64,000 nucleotides of DNA from PFJX01 sp040751755 (GCA_040751755.1 JBFMHC010000050.1:124001-188000), one strand, 5' to 3'; shown: positions 18,654 to 29,659, counted from the stretch's first letter. Program-made: numbers and translations. Notes: generated by a model from the letters alone, not told the origin.

Positions 18654-18678
18654 CGGGCCTGCTAGTCAGGCCCGTTTT
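18654..18678 (+). terminator. Intrinsic terminator/attenuator after rpsU
   Basis: CGGGCCTG (18654-18661), loop CTAGT, CAGGCCCG (18667-18674), then TTTTGCTTT: an 8-bp perfect stem followed by a T-rich stretch. It lies 20 bases after the rpsU stop, as does the known terminator between rpsU and dnaG in E. coli. It probably sets a high rpsU to dnaG ratio. Confidence 0.8.
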
Positions 18679-18722
18679 GCTTTGCGCCGCGCGAAACACG
18701 CAAAACACACGAGGACCCACCG

Positions 18723-19166
18723 ATGTCGCTGAAAGCCCAGGTCACCGAGGACATGAAGGCCGCCATGCGCGCCAAGGAGGCCGACCGCCTGGCCACCATC
18801 CGCCTGCTGCTCGCGGCGATCAAGCAGAAGGAGATCGACGATCGCGTGGAACTCGACGACGCCGGCGTCACCGCCGTGATCGACAAGATGATCAAGCAGC
18901 GCAAGGATGCGATCGCCCAGTACCAGGCGGCGAACCGCCAGGACCTCGCGGACCGGGAGCAGGCCGAGATCCAGGTGCTCTCCGGCTACATGCCGCAGCC
19001 CTTCTCCGCCGAGGAGATCGCCGCCCTGATCCAGCAGGCGAAGGCGGAGACCGGCGCCGCGGATGCCAAGGACATGGGCCGCATGATGGCCTGGCTGAAG
19101 CCGCGCCTGGCCGGACGCGCGGACATGACCGCCGTCTCCGGCCAAGTCAAGGCGGCCCTGGGCTGA
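18723..19166 (+). CDS. yqeY: GatB/YqeY domain protein
   Basis: YqeY is a small protein resembling the tRNA-binding C-terminal domain of the GatB amidotransferase subunit; its exact role is unclear. The 147-residue product opens MSLKAQVTEDMKAAMRAKEA. It has an N-terminal helical part (about 1-90) and the YqeY-type C-terminal helical bundle (SGYMPQPFSAEEIAALIQQA, DMGRMMAWLKPRLAGRADMT). It sits between the rpsU terminator and dnaG (18 bases), as in Pseudomonas. Confidence 0.93.
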   Translation: MSLKAQVTEDMKAAMRAKEADRLATIRLLLAAIKQKEIDDRVELDDAGVTAVIDKMIKQRKDAIAQYQAANRQDLADREQAEIQVLSGYMPQPFSAEEIAALIQQAKAETGAADAKDMGRMMAWLKPRLAGRADMTAVSGQVKAALG

Positions 19167-19184
19167 TTCACTAGAATCCAGGGC

Positions 19185-20906
19185 ATGGCCCGGATTCCGG
19201 AAGACTTCATCCAGCAGGTGCTCGACCGCACCGACATCGTCGCGGTCGTCGAGCGCTATGTGCCGCTCAAGAAGGCGGGCATCAACTACCAGGCGCGCTG
19301 CCCCTTCCACAACGAGAAGTCCCCCTCCTTCACGGTCAGCCCGACCAAGCAGTTCTATCACTGCTTCGGCTGTGGCGCGCATGGCACCGCCATCAGCTTC
19401 CTCATGGAGCACGCCGGCTACGGCTTCGTCGACGCGGTGAAGGAACTCGCCGGCGCCGTCGGCATGCAAATCCCCGACGACGGCCAGCCGCACGAGGAAG
19501 ACGGCCGGCGCAACCGCATACTCGCCCACCTCGACGCCGCCGGCCGCTTCTATCGCCAGGCCCTCAAGGGCCATGCCCCGGCGGTCGACTACCTGAAGGG
19601 CCGCGGCCTCACCGGCGAGACCGCGGCGCGCTTCGGCCTCGGCTACGCGCCGGACGACTGGCAGGGCCTCAAGGCGGCGGTGGCGGACTACCAGGAGGCG
19701 GCACTGGAGGAGGCCGGCCTGGTGATCGTCAACGAGGGCAAGCGCTACGACCGCTTCCGCGACCGCGTCATGTTCCCGATCCGCAACGAACGCGGCCTCG
19801 TCATCGGCTTCGGCGGCCGCGTCATGGGCAAGGGCGAGCCCAAGTACCTCAACTCGCCCGAGACCCCGGTGTTCCACAAGGGCCGTGAACTGTACGGCCT
19901 GCACGAGCACCGCCGCGCCATCCAGCAGGCCGACCGGGTGATCGTCGTCGAGGGCTACATGGACGTGGTGATGCTGGACCAGCACGGCGTCGACAACGCC
20001 GTCGCCACCCTAGGCACCGCCATCACCGCCGACCAGGCTGCGCGCCTGCTGCGTCTCGCCGACGAGGTCGTGTTCGCCTTCGACGGCGACAACGCCGGCC
20101 GCAAGGCCGCCTGGCGCGCCCTCGAGAACTGCCTGCCGCAGGCGCAGGACGGCAAGCGCATGTCCTTCCTGTTCCTGCCCGAGGGCGAGGACCCGGACAG
20201 CTTCGTGCGCGCACAGGGTGCCGAGGCCTTCCGCAAGCTATGCGACAGGGCCACGCCGCTGTCCGACTTCCTGTTCGCGGAACTGGGCGCGCAGACCGAC
20301 CTCGACTCCGAGGAAGGCAAGGTGCGCCTGGCCAAGCTCGCCGAGCCCTACCTCGCCAAACTCGCCCAGGCCCCCCTGCTCGGCCGGGCACTGCGCCAGC
20401 GCCTCGCCGAACTCACCGGCATGGCGCCGCCGCGCGAGCGCCGCATGGCCGGCAGGGCCGAGGCCCCGCGCCGCCCGCCTGCGGCAGCGGGACGCGGCCG
20501 CGTGCAGGCATCGCCCTGGCGCGTGCTGCTGCAGGGCCTCCTGCACGACCCGAAACGCGCGAGCCAGCTCGGCGACCTGCCGGAGCCGGCGGGCGAGGAG
20601 GCGCACATCCTGCACGGTGTCCTCTCGGTGGCGCGCGAACACCCTGAGTTCACCACGCGCGATGTGGTCGAGCACTTCCGTGGCCGGCCGGAACAGGCAT
20701 CCATCGAGGCTGCCGCCGCCGCCCTGCTGCTTTGGGACAAGGACTATGACGTCGATGCCGACTTCGCCGGCGCCCTCGCCGCGGTGCGGCGCGAGGGCAC
20801 CAAGGCGCTGGTCGGCAGCATCGCCGGGCGGCGCCCGAGCGACCTGAGCGCGGAGGAAAAGGCGCTGTTGCTGGCCAGCCTCAACATGAAGAAACCCGGT
20901 GCCTGA
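19185..20906 (+). CDS. dnaG: DNA primase
   Basis: DnaG makes the RNA primers for replication. The 573-residue protein has the N-terminal zinc-binding domain (CPFHNEKSPSFTVSPTKQFY followed by HCFGCGAHG, a CHCC site). The central TOPRIM catalytic core is VIVVEGYMDVVML with the later VFAFDGDNAGRKAAWRAL. The C-terminal DnaB-interaction domain begins at about residue 430 after a basic Ala/Pro/Arg linker. Order and length fit the proteobacterial enzyme. Confidence 0.96.
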   Translation: MARIPEDFIQQVLDRTDIVAVVERYVPLKKAGINYQARCPFHNEKSPSFTVSPTKQFYHCFGCGAHGTAISFLMEHAGYGFVDAVKELAGAVGMQIPDDGQPHEEDGRRNRILAHLDAAGRFYRQALKGHAPAVDYLKGRGLTGETAARFGLGYAPDDWQGLKAAVADYQEAALEEAGLVIVNEGKRYDRFRDRVMFPIRNERGLVIGFGGRVMGKGEPKYLNSPETPVFHKGRELYGLHEHRRAIQQADRVIVVEGYMDVVMLDQHGVDNAVATLGTAITADQAARLLRLADEVVFAFDGDNAGRKAAWRALENCLPQAQDGKRMSFLFLPEGEDPDSFVRAQGAEAFRKLCDRATPLSDFLFAELGAQTDLDSEEGKVRLAKLAEPYLAKLAQAPLLGRALRQRLAELTGMAPPRERRMAGRAEAPRRPPAAAGRGRVQASPWRVLLQGLLHDPKRASQLGDLPEPAGEEAHILHGVLSVAREHPEFTTRDVVEHFRGRPEQASIEAAAAALLLWDKDYDVDADFAGALAAVRREGTKALVGSIAGRRPSDLSAEEKALLLASLNMKKPGA

Positions 20907-20957
20907 TGTCTTGTCCAATGCGCCCCCGCCCCCAGATCAGGGGCGTGCGAGTTCATG

Positions 20958-20963
20958 TATAAT
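20958..20963 (+). promoter_or_regulatory. Possible -10 box before rpoD
   Basis: A perfect TATAAT in the dnaG-rpoD gap, 51 bases before the rpoD start. No good -35 element sits at the matching distance. It may be a weak internal promoter supplementing the rpsU operon promoter. Confidence 0.35.
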
Positions 20964-21014
20964 TGAGCGTTTTTCGCAGCCCTGTTGCGTACCTAGTTTG
21001 GAGATTCCCTGAAA

Positions 21015-23003
<1,989 letters not shown>

Positions 23004-23019
23004 CCGGAGAGTTTCACGC

Positions 23020-23098
<79 letters not shown>

Positions 23099-23110
23099 AG
23101 ACAACAGACC

Positions 23111-23356
23111 ATGCCGAAAACCGAGAAGACCGCCACGCCCAAGGATTTCGAAAGCGCCATCCAGGAACTGGAGCAGGTGGTCGCGGAGATGGAATCCGGC
23201 AAGCTCAGCCTGGAAGCCTCGCTGGCCGCCTACAAGCGCGGCATGGCGCTCTCCGCGTTCTGCCAGAAGACCCTCGAGGCGGCCGCGCAGCAGGTGAAGA
23301 TCCTGGAGAACGGCACGCTTAAGGACTTTGGCGGCGGCGAAGGCGGCGATGACTGA
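23111..23356 (+). CDS. xseB: Exodeoxyribonuclease VII small subunit
   Basis: XseB is the small helical subunit of exonuclease VII, which degrades single-stranded DNA. The 81-residue protein carries the family core FESAIQELEQVVAEMESGKL followed by SLEASLAAYKRGMAL. It overlaps ispA by 8 bases, the usual xseB-ispA-dxs arrangement. The large subunit xseA is not in this window. Confidence 0.93.
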   Translation: MPKTEKTATPKDFESAIQELEQVVAEMESGKLSLEASLAAYKRGMALSAFCQKTLEAAAQQVKILENGTLKDFGGGEGGDD

Positions 23357-24239
23357 CTTCGCCACCTGGTCCCGCCAGGCGCAGGCCCGCGCCGAACAGG
23401 GGCTCGCACGTGTCCTGCCGGGCGAGGACATCGCCCCCGCCAAGCTGCACGCAGCGATGCGCTACGTCAGTCTCGGCGGTGGCAAGCGCGTGCGCCCCAT
23501 GCTCGCCTTCGCCGCCGCCGAGGCGGTGGGTGCGCAGGCCGCCGCGGTCGACGCGGCCGCCTGCGCGGTGGAACTGATCCACGTCTACTCGCTGACCCAC
23601 GACGACCTGCCGTGCATGGACGACGACGACCTGCGGCGCGGCAAGCCCACCTGCCACGTGCAGTACGACGAGGCCACCGCCCTGCTGGTGGGCGATGCCC
23701 TGCAGAGTCTGGCGTTCGGCGTGCTGGCCGCGCCCGACCTGGGCGTCGACCCTGCCACCCAGGTGGAGATGCTGCGCGTCCTCGCGCGCGCCGCCGGCTC
23801 GCGCGGCATGTGCGGCGGCCAGGCGGTCGACCTGGAGAGCACCGGCAGGCATCTGGAACTCGCCGAGCTGGAGTTCATGCACATCCACAAGACCGGCGCC
23901 CTGATCGAGGCCGCCGTGCTGCTCGGCGCCCTGGCGGGCGGCCCGCTGGAAGGCGAGTTGCGCGCCCGCCTGCAACACTACGCGCGCTGCATCGGCCTCG
24001 CCTTCCAGGTCATGGACGACGTGCTCGACGCGGAGACCGACACCGCCACCCTGGGCAAGACCGCCGGCAAGGATGCCGCGCAGGGCAAGGCCACCTATCT
24101 CACGCTGATGTCCGCCAAGGAGGCGCGCGCCTACGCCGGGGAACTCACGCGCGAGGCGCTGGACGCCCTGACGCCGTTCGGCGCGCGCGGCGATCGTCTG
24201 GCCGAGATCGCCCGCTTCATCGTCGAGCGCCAGTTCTGA
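23349..24239 (+). CDS. ispA: Farnesyl diphosphate synthase
   Basis: IspA condenses IPP with DMAPP and GPP to make farnesyl diphosphate. The ATG at 23349 (MTDFATWSRQAQARAEQGLA), inside the xseB end, gives 296 residues. The first Asp-rich motif is DDLPCMDDDDLRRGKPTCH and the second is AFQVMDDVLDAETDT. The family substrate motif GGGKRVRPML is present near residue 45. Stop and dxs start share TGATG. FPP made here would feed quinone side chains and undecaprenyl phosphate. Confidence 0.95.
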   Translation: MTDFATWSRQAQARAEQGLARVLPGEDIAPAKLHAAMRYVSLGGGKRVRPMLAFAAAEAVGAQAAAVDAAACAVELIHVYSLTHDDLPCMDDDDLRRGKPTCHVQYDEATALLVGDALQSLAFGVLAAPDLGVDPATQVEMLRVLARAAGSRGMCGGQAVDLESTGRHLELAELEFMHIHKTGALIEAAVLLGALAGGPLEGELRARLQHYARCIGLAFQVMDDVLDAETDTATLGKTAGKDAAQGKATYLTLMSAKEARAYAGELTREALDALTPFGARGDRLAEIARFIVERQF

Positions 24240-26104
24240 TGTCCCTGCTCGAAGGCATCGCCTCCCCGGCCGAACTCAAGAAGCTCTCGCGCACCGAGTT
24301 GCGCGCGCTCGCCGACGAGCTGCGCGCCTTCATCATCGACTCGGTGTCGCGCACCGGCGGCCACCTGTCCTCCAACCTCGGCGTGATCGAGCTGACCGTG
24401 GCCCTGCACCATGTATTCGACACGCCGGACGACCGCATCGTCTGGGACGTCGGCCACCAGACCTACGCGCACAAGATCCTCACCGGGCGGCGCGAGCGCA
24501 TGCACACCCTGCGCCAGACCGATGGCCTGTCGGGCTTCACCAAGCGCGAGGAAAGCCCCTACGACGCCTTCATCGCCGGCCATTCCAGCACCTCCATCTC
24601 CGCCGCCCTGGGGATGGCCGAGGCCTTCAAGCTCAAGGACGACGCACGCCGCGTGGTCGCGGTGATCGGCGACGGCGCCATGACCGCAGGTATGGCCTTC
24701 GAGGCGCTCAACAACGCCGGCGCCTCGGACGCCAACCTGCTGGTGATCCTCAACGACAACGAGATGTCGATCTCGCCCAACGTCGGCGCGCTCAACAACT
24801 ACCTCACCAAGCTGATGTCCGGGCAGTTCTACAACCGCCTGCGCAAGCAGGGCGAACGCCTGCTCTCCACCCTGCCGCCCATCCATGAGCTGGCGAAGCG
24901 CGCCGAGGAACACCTCAAGGGCATGGTCACCCCCGGCACCCTGTTCGAGGAGTTCGGCTTCAACTACCTCGGCCCCATCGACGGCCACGACCTCGACGCC
25001 CTCATCCCCACCCTGGCCAACGTGCGCCAGCTCAAGGGGCCGCAGTTCCTGCACATCATCACGCAGAAGGGCCACGGCTACGTGCCGGCGGAGGCGGACC
25101 CGTGCCTGTACCACGGGGTCGGCAAGTTCAAGATCGAGGTGGGCGTGGAGTCCAAGCCCTGCGGCCAGCCCAACCCGAAACCCACCTACACCGAGGTGTT
25201 CGGGCAGTGGCTCAACGACATGGCGGCCGCGGACGAGCGCCTGGTGGCGATCACGCCGGCCATGTGCGAGGGCTCGGGCCTGGCCGAGTTCGCGAAACGC
25301 TTCCCCAAGCGCTATTTCGATGTCGGCATCGCCGAGCAGCACGCCCTCACCTTCGCCGCCGGCCTCGCCTGCGAGGGCCTCAAGCCGGTGGTGGCGATCT
25401 ACTCCACCTTCCTGCAGCGCGCCTACGACCAGCTCATCCACGACATCGCCCTGCAGGGCCTGCCGGTGATGCTGGCGATCGACCGCGCCGGCCTGGTCGG
25501 CGCCGACGGCCCCACGCATGCCGGCGCCTTCGATCTCTCCTTCCTGCGCTGCGTGCCCGACATGCTGATCGCCGCCCCCTCGGACGAGGACGAATGCCGG
25601 CGCCTGCTCAGCACCGCCTATCGCCACGACGGCCCCAGCGCGGTGCGCTACCCGCGCGGCACCGGCCCCGGCGCGCCGCTCGCCGCCGGGCTGGAAACGC
25701 TGGAGGTCGGCAAGGGCATGCTGCGCCGCGCCTGCGGCCGCGCGTCGCAACGCGTCGCCTTCCTCGCCTTCGGCGCCATGTTGCACCCGGCGCTGGTTGC
25801 TGCCGCGAACCTGGATGCCGCGGTCGCCGACATGCGTTTCATCAAGCCGCTGGACGAAGACCTGGTGCGCGAGCTGGCGGCGAACCACGACTACCTCGTC
25901 ACGATCGAGGAGAACGTCGTCATGGGCGGCGCCGGCTCCGCGGTGGCCGAGTGCCTGGCGCGCATCGGTATCACGAAGCCCCTGCTCCAGCTCGGCCTGC
26001 CCGACCGCTTTGTCGAACACGGCGACCACGCCACCCTGCTCGCGCGCTGCGGCCTGGATGCGGCCGGCATCGAGGCATCGGTGAAAAAACTATTACCCGA
26101 GTAG
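24239..26104 (+). CDS. dxs: 1-deoxy-D-xylulose-5-phosphate synthase
   Basis: DXS condenses pyruvate and glyceraldehyde-3-phosphate, opening the MEP isoprenoid pathway. The 621-residue protein has the thiamine-diphosphate region GDGAMTAGMAFEALNNAG, the N-terminal SRTGGHLSSNLGVIELTVAL, the transketolase pyrimidine-domain segment DVGIAEQHALTFAAGLACEG and a C-terminal transketolase domain. It is coupled to ispA by a one-base overlap. A perfect inverted repeat overlaps its stop codon. Confidence 0.96.
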   Translation: MSLLEGIASPAELKKLSRTELRALADELRAFIIDSVSRTGGHLSSNLGVIELTVALHHVFDTPDDRIVWDVGHQTYAHKILTGRRERMHTLRQTDGLSGFTKREESPYDAFIAGHSSTSISAALGMAEAFKLKDDARRVVAVIGDGAMTAGMAFEALNNAGASDANLLVILNDNEMSISPNVGALNNYLTKLMSGQFYNRLRKQGERLLSTLPPIHELAKRAEEHLKGMVTPGTLFEEFGFNYLGPIDGHDLDALIPTLANVRQLKGPQFLHIITQKGHGYVPAEADPCLYHGVGKFKIEVGVESKPCGQPNPKPTYTEVFGQWLNDMAAADERLVAITPAMCEGSGLAEFAKRFPKRYFDVGIAEQHALTFAAGLACEGLKPVVAIYSTFLQRAYDQLIHDIALQGLPVMLAIDRAGLVGADGPTHAGAFDLSFLRCVPDMLIAAPSDEDECRRLLSTAYRHDGPSAVRYPRGTGPGAPLAAGLETLEVGKGMLRRACGRASQRVAFLAFGAMLHPALVAAANLDAAVADMRFIKPLDEDLVRELAANHDYLVTIEENVVMGGAGSAVAECLARIGITKPLLQLGLPDRFVEHGDHATLLARCGLDAAGIEASVKKLLPE

Positions 26105-26133
26105 TTTACTCGGGTATTGGCCTGGCCTATACT
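26094..26133 (+). promoter_or_regulatory. Candidate promoter with overlapping operator-like inverted repeat upstream of folE2
   Basis: A perfect 10-bp inverted repeat (TACCCGAGTA, GTT, TACTCGGGTA; 26094-26116) spans the dxs stop. TTTACT at 26105-26110, inside the repeat, is 17 bases from TATACT at 26128-26133, giving a plausible sigma-70 promoter 40 bases before folE2. The repeat therefore covers the -35, where a repressor would bind. As an RNA hairpin it lacks a T-run, so terminator function is less likely. Confidence 0.5.
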
Positions 26134-26173
26134 CCGGCCCGTTAGTGGCCCATCAGTACTTAGGAATATACCC

Positions 26174-27022
26174 ATGAGCACCTGCGACACGGTTTGCGAC
26201 ACCCCCGCCTCCTGCCCTCCCGGCCAGGCCCCCATCGCCGACGTGCAGAACTACCCCGACTCGCGCAAGATCGCCATCGACAAGGTCGGCATCAAGGCCA
26301 TCCGCCACCCCGTCAAGGTGCTGGACAAGAGCGGCGGCGTGCAGCACACCATCGCCACCTTCGGCATGTACGTGTATCTGCCGCACCACTTCAAGGGCAC
26401 GCACATGTCCCGCTTCATCGAGATCCTCAACGGCTACGAGCGCGAGATCTCGGTCGAGTCGTTCGAGCACATGCTGCGCCAGATGGTGGTGAAGCTGGAG
26501 GCGGAATCCGGCCACGTGGAGATGAACTTCCCCTACTTCGTCAACAAGAAGGCCCCCGTGTCCGGCGTGGAGAGCCTGATGGACTACGACGTGACCTTCA
26601 TTGGCGAGATCCGCAACGGCGAGTACCTGCAGACCATGAAGATCCTCGTGCCCTGCACCAGCCTGTGCCCGTGCTCGAAGAAGATCTCCGCCTACGGCGC
26701 GCACAACCAGCGTTCGCACGTCACCATCACGGTGCGCACCAACCAGTTCATGTGGATCGAGGACATCATCCAGATCGCCGAGGAGAACGCCTCCAGCCAG
26801 CTCTACGGCCTGCTCAAGCGCCCGGACGAGAAGTTCGTCACCGAGAAGGCCTACGAAAACCCCAAGTTCGTCGAGGACCTGGTGCGCGACGTGGCCGCCG
26901 CCCTCAACCAGGAGCCGCGCGTCGATGCCTATGTGGTGGAGGCGGAGAACTTCGAGTCCATCCACAACCACTCCGCCTACGCCCTGATCGAGCACGACAA
27001 GGTCGCCGCGACCAAGGCCTGA
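26174..27022 (+). CDS. folE2: GTP cyclohydrolase FolE2 (type IB)
   Basis: FolE2 converts GTP to 7,8-dihydroneopterin triphosphate, the first step of folate and queuosine synthesis. It is the alternative, non-Zn-strict enzyme often used under zinc shortage. The ATG at 26174 has AGGA 8 bases upstream and gives 282 residues. Family blocks are DVQNYPDSRKIAIDKVGIKA, GTHMSRFIEILN, the Cys motif PCTSLCPCSKKIS and AYGAHNQRSHVTITVR. No canonical folE1 is in the window. It may be this organism's route to pterin for folB and queE elsewhere in the window. Confidence 0.93.
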   Translation: MSTCDTVCDTPASCPPGQAPIADVQNYPDSRKIAIDKVGIKAIRHPVKVLDKSGGVQHTIATFGMYVYLPHHFKGTHMSRFIEILNGYEREISVESFEHMLRQMVVKLEAESGHVEMNFPYFVNKKAPVSGVESLMDYDVTFIGEIRNGEYLQTMKILVPCTSLCPCSKKISAYGAHNQRSHVTITVRTNQFMWIEDIIQIAEENASSQLYGLLKRPDEKFVTEKAYENPKFVEDLVRDVAAALNQEPRVDAYVVEAENFESIHNHSAYALIEHDKVAATKA

Positions 27023-27032
27023 GTCGCAAGAC

Positions 27033-27749
27033 ATGAAGCCGATCGCCGTCTTCCGTCACGCCGCGAGCGAGGGGCCGGGCACCCTGGCCAAGTTTCTCAA
27101 CACGCGCGGCCTGCCGTGGCGGCTGGTCGCCATCGACCAAGGCGCCGATGTGCCGGCCAGCGCCCGCGACTTCAGCGGCCTGGTCTTCATGGGCGGCCCC
27201 ATGAGCGTGAACGACGACCTGCCCTGGATCGCCCCCGTACTCGACCTGATCCGCCAGGCCGTCGCCGCGGACATCCCGGTGCTGGGCCATTGCCTCGGCG
27301 GCCAGCTGATGGCCAAGGCGATGGGCGCCGAGGTGACCCGCAACCCGGTGAAGGAGATCGGCTGGGGCCGGGTCGAACGCACCGATGCGGCGGAGGCGCG
27401 CGCCTGGCTGGGCGAGGTGGACGCCTTCGAGGCCTTCCACTGGCATGGCGAGACCTTCGCCCTGCCGCCCGGCGCGATCCGCATTCTCGGCAATGCGCAC
27501 TGCGCCAACCAGGCCTTCGTCATGGGGCCGCATCTGGCCATGCAGTGCCACGTGGAGATGACCGATGAGATGATCCTCGCCTGGTGCGAGATCGGCGCCG
27601 GCGAGATCGCCAGCGCCGACAGCCCCGCAGTGCAGGCCCCGGCCGAGATACAGGCGCTCAACTCCAGCCGCCTGCCGGCCATGCGCGGCGTCGCCGAGAC
27701 CCTGTACACGCGCTGGATCGCCAATCTCAACCACTCGCCGGCACCATGA
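27033..27749 (+). CDS. Class I glutamine amidotransferase-like protein
   Basis: A stand-alone GATase1-domain protein of 238 residues. The nucleophile elbow is GHCLGGQLMAKAMG with Cys87. A GMP-synthase-like oxyanion segment is GLVFMGGPMSVND. The His/Glu side of the triad is plausibly in FEAFHWHGETF and CHVEMTDEM. Such proteins hydrolyse glutamine or gamma-glutamyl compounds; the partner is unknown. It lies 10 bases after folE2 and overlaps the next small gene by 4 bases, so it is probably in one transcript. Confidence 0.82.
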   Translation: MKPIAVFRHAASEGPGTLAKFLNTRGLPWRLVAIDQGADVPASARDFSGLVFMGGPMSVNDDLPWIAPVLDLIRQAVAADIPVLGHCLGGQLMAKAMGAEVTRNPVKEIGWGRVERTDAAEARAWLGEVDAFEAFHWHGETFALPPGAIRILGNAHCANQAFVMGPHLAMQCHVEMTDEMILAWCEIGAGEIASADSPAVQAPAEIQALNSSRLPAMRGVAETLYTRWIANLNHSPAP

Positions 27750-28006
27750 GCCTGGCCATCGAACTTTCCCGCCTGCGCGAGTGCCTGGGCTTGCGCGTGC
27801 GTTACCGTGGCGAAGAGTGCACCGTCATCGAGGTCCTCGACGAGCCTCCCTGCCTGGTTCTCGAGGCGGTCGGCCGCCATACCATGATGGAAGACATCCA
27901 CGGCCGCCCATTCGAATACGGTACCGCCACCCACACCCTGCCGGTCCTCAACGAGGAACGGAACGCATTGAGCCTGGCGCTGCAGGAGTTGGAAATTCTC
28001 GCCTGA
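27746..28006 (+). CDS. Small conserved-looking protein of unknown function
   Basis: I do not recognise this 86-residue protein (MSLAIELSRLRECLGLRVRY ...). It is predicted mostly beta-stranded in the first two thirds (RGEECTVIEVLDEPPCLVLE), then a Glu/Leu-rich C-terminal helix. That pattern recalls small beta-barrel adaptor proteins, but this is only a secondary-structure impression. The ATG overlaps the stop of the amidotransferase gene (ATGA), so the two are probably translated together. It has no signal peptide or membrane segment. Confidence 0.6.
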   Translation: MSLAIELSRLRECLGLRVRYRGEECTVIEVLDEPPCLVLEAVGRHTMMEDIHGRPFEYGTATHTLPVLNEERNALSLALQELEILA

Positions 28007-28063
28007 TCGGCCTGCAGCCCCCGTGGTTGACGCCCCCGCCGGCATCGGCGCACAGTAGCCGGC

Positions 28064-29647
28064 ATGAAACGCCCTTCCGCACTGGTCCCCGTCATCGCGG
28101 GCTTCGGCGTCATGCTGATCCTGCTCGCCGCGGTCACGGCCATCGGCGTGACCCATGTGCGCACGCTCAGCGGCCAGCTCACGGCGATCGTCGCCGAACG
28201 CAACGAAAAGGCCGAACTGGCCACCGCCATGCAGGCGGTACACGAAGCACGCTACCAATCCCTGCTGCTGGCCAGCAACCTCGCCGACCCGTTCGCGCGC
28301 GACGAGGAGATCATGCATTTCAGGCACCTGGCGCGCGAATTCATCGCCGCACGCAGCAAGTTCCTGGCCCTGCCGTTGACCGGCGAGGAACGGCGGCTCT
28401 GGGGGCGGATACGCGAGGAGGTTCGCGGCGTTGAACTCGGTGCGGAGCAGGTCCTCGCCCACTTGCAGGAAGGCCGGCTCGACGCCGCGCGCGAGCAGAT
28501 CAGACAGCGGCTGCATCCCGCCCAGCAACGCATGATGGACCTGTGGGCCAGGCTGGTGACGATGCAGCGCGCCCTCAACCGGGGTGCGCTTGCCGAGGCG
28601 CGGGCCGCCAGCAGGCGGGCCGGCGGCCTGACGCTCGGGCTTTCCGCCAGCGCCTGCGCGGTGGGACTGATCGTCGCCATGTTCGTCGTGCGCCGCAGCC
28701 GCGACCTGGAGAATGCACTGCTCGAGGAACAGGAACGGGCGCAGCTCACCTTGCAGGCAATCGGCGACGCCGTGATCCGCTTCGACGAAGCGCGCCGCAT
28801 CGCCTATCTCAACCCCGCCGCCGAGCAACTTCTCGGCGCGACCGGCACGACGGCCGTCGGCCGGGAACTGGAGACGGTGATGCATCTGCTCGACAAGGAA
28901 CAGCGTCACGACCTCACGCCCTCCCTGGTGGCAGAGGCCATGGCGGGACGCAAGACCCCCCTGCCGAGCACCGCCACCCTGCTGTCCAAACCGGGTATCG
29001 AGCAGGACGTGGAAGGCAGCTACACACCGATCCCCGGCACGGGCGGACGCATCGTCGGCGGCGTCCTCGTCATGCGGGACGTCACCGAGGCCCGCGAGAT
29101 GCACCGCAAACTGCTCTGGCAGGCGCATCACGACGCGCTGACCGGCCTGGTGAACCGGCCTGCCCTCGTGGACAAGCTTACCCAAGGCCTGGTGAGCAAG
29201 CGTGCGACCGAACAGCCGCTGGCGCTGCTGTATATCGACCTCGACCGCTTCAAGCCGGTCAATGACACGGCAGGCCACGCGGCGGGAGACGAGATGCTGC
29301 GGCAGGTGGCGATGCTTGCGCGCTCGCGCATCCGCCATAGCGACACCCTGGCCCGCGTGGGCGGCGACGAATTCGCCATCCTCCTCAACGCCTGCTCGAA
29401 GGAAAAGGCCTTGCGGATCGCCGAGACCATCCAGTCTGACATCGGTGCCCTGTGCGCACACGGCGAGGGCCAGGCCTGCCGGCTGCATGCGAGCATCGGC
29501 CTGCTGCACGTCACGCCGCAGTGGGTCGGGGCGGAAGAATGCCTGGCCGCCGCGCGTGCCGCCTGCGACGAGGCAAAACGAGAAGGCGGCGGCAAGGTCG
29601 TGGCATACCAAGCCGATACGGCGCGGCCACCCACTGCCAACACCTAG
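28064..29647 (+). CDS. Membrane diguanylate cyclase (4-helix sensor, PAS, GGDEF)
   Basis: This 527-residue protein makes the second messenger c-di-GMP. It has a transmembrane helix at about 9-30 and a helical periplasmic sensor region at about 31-185 resembling the four-helix-bundle of chemoreceptors. A second transmembrane helix is at about 186-208, then a PAS-type domain at about 220-345. The GGDEF domain runs from about 355 to 510: metal-binding Asp in LLYIDLDRFKPVND, active-site ARVGGDEFAIL, and an inhibitory-site RxxD (RHSD) five residues before GGDEF, so product inhibition is likely. No EAL domain follows. The sensory ligand is unknown. Confidence 0.88.
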   Translation: MKRPSALVPVIAGFGVMLILLAAVTAIGVTHVRTLSGQLTAIVAERNEKAELATAMQAVHEARYQSLLLASNLADPFARDEEIMHFRHLAREFIAARSKFLALPLTGEERRLWGRIREEVRGVELGAEQVLAHLQEGRLDAAREQIRQRLHPAQQRMMDLWARLVTMQRALNRGALAEARAASRRAGGLTLGLSASACAVGLIVAMFVVRRSRDLENALLEEQERAQLTLQAIGDAVIRFDEARRIAYLNPAAEQLLGATGTTAVGRELETVMHLLDKEQRHDLTPSLVAEAMAGRKTPLPSTATLLSKPGIEQDVEGSYTPIPGTGGRIVGGVLVMRDVTEAREMHRKLLWQAHHDALTGLVNRPALVDKLTQGLVSKRATEQPLALLYIDLDRFKPVNDTAGHAAGDEMLRQVAMLARSRIRHSDTLARVGGDEFAILLNACSKEKALRIAETIQSDIGALCAHGEGQACRLHASIGLLHVTPQWVGAEECLAAARAACDEAKREGGGKVVAYQADTARPPTANT

Positions 29648-29659
29648 GATCCCGCAAAC

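Noticed and set aside
26094..26116. Zur-type site upstream of folE2
   Set aside because: The inverted repeat TACCCGAGTA/TACTCGGGTA is not the AT-rich GTTATnnnATAAC-like Zur motif.
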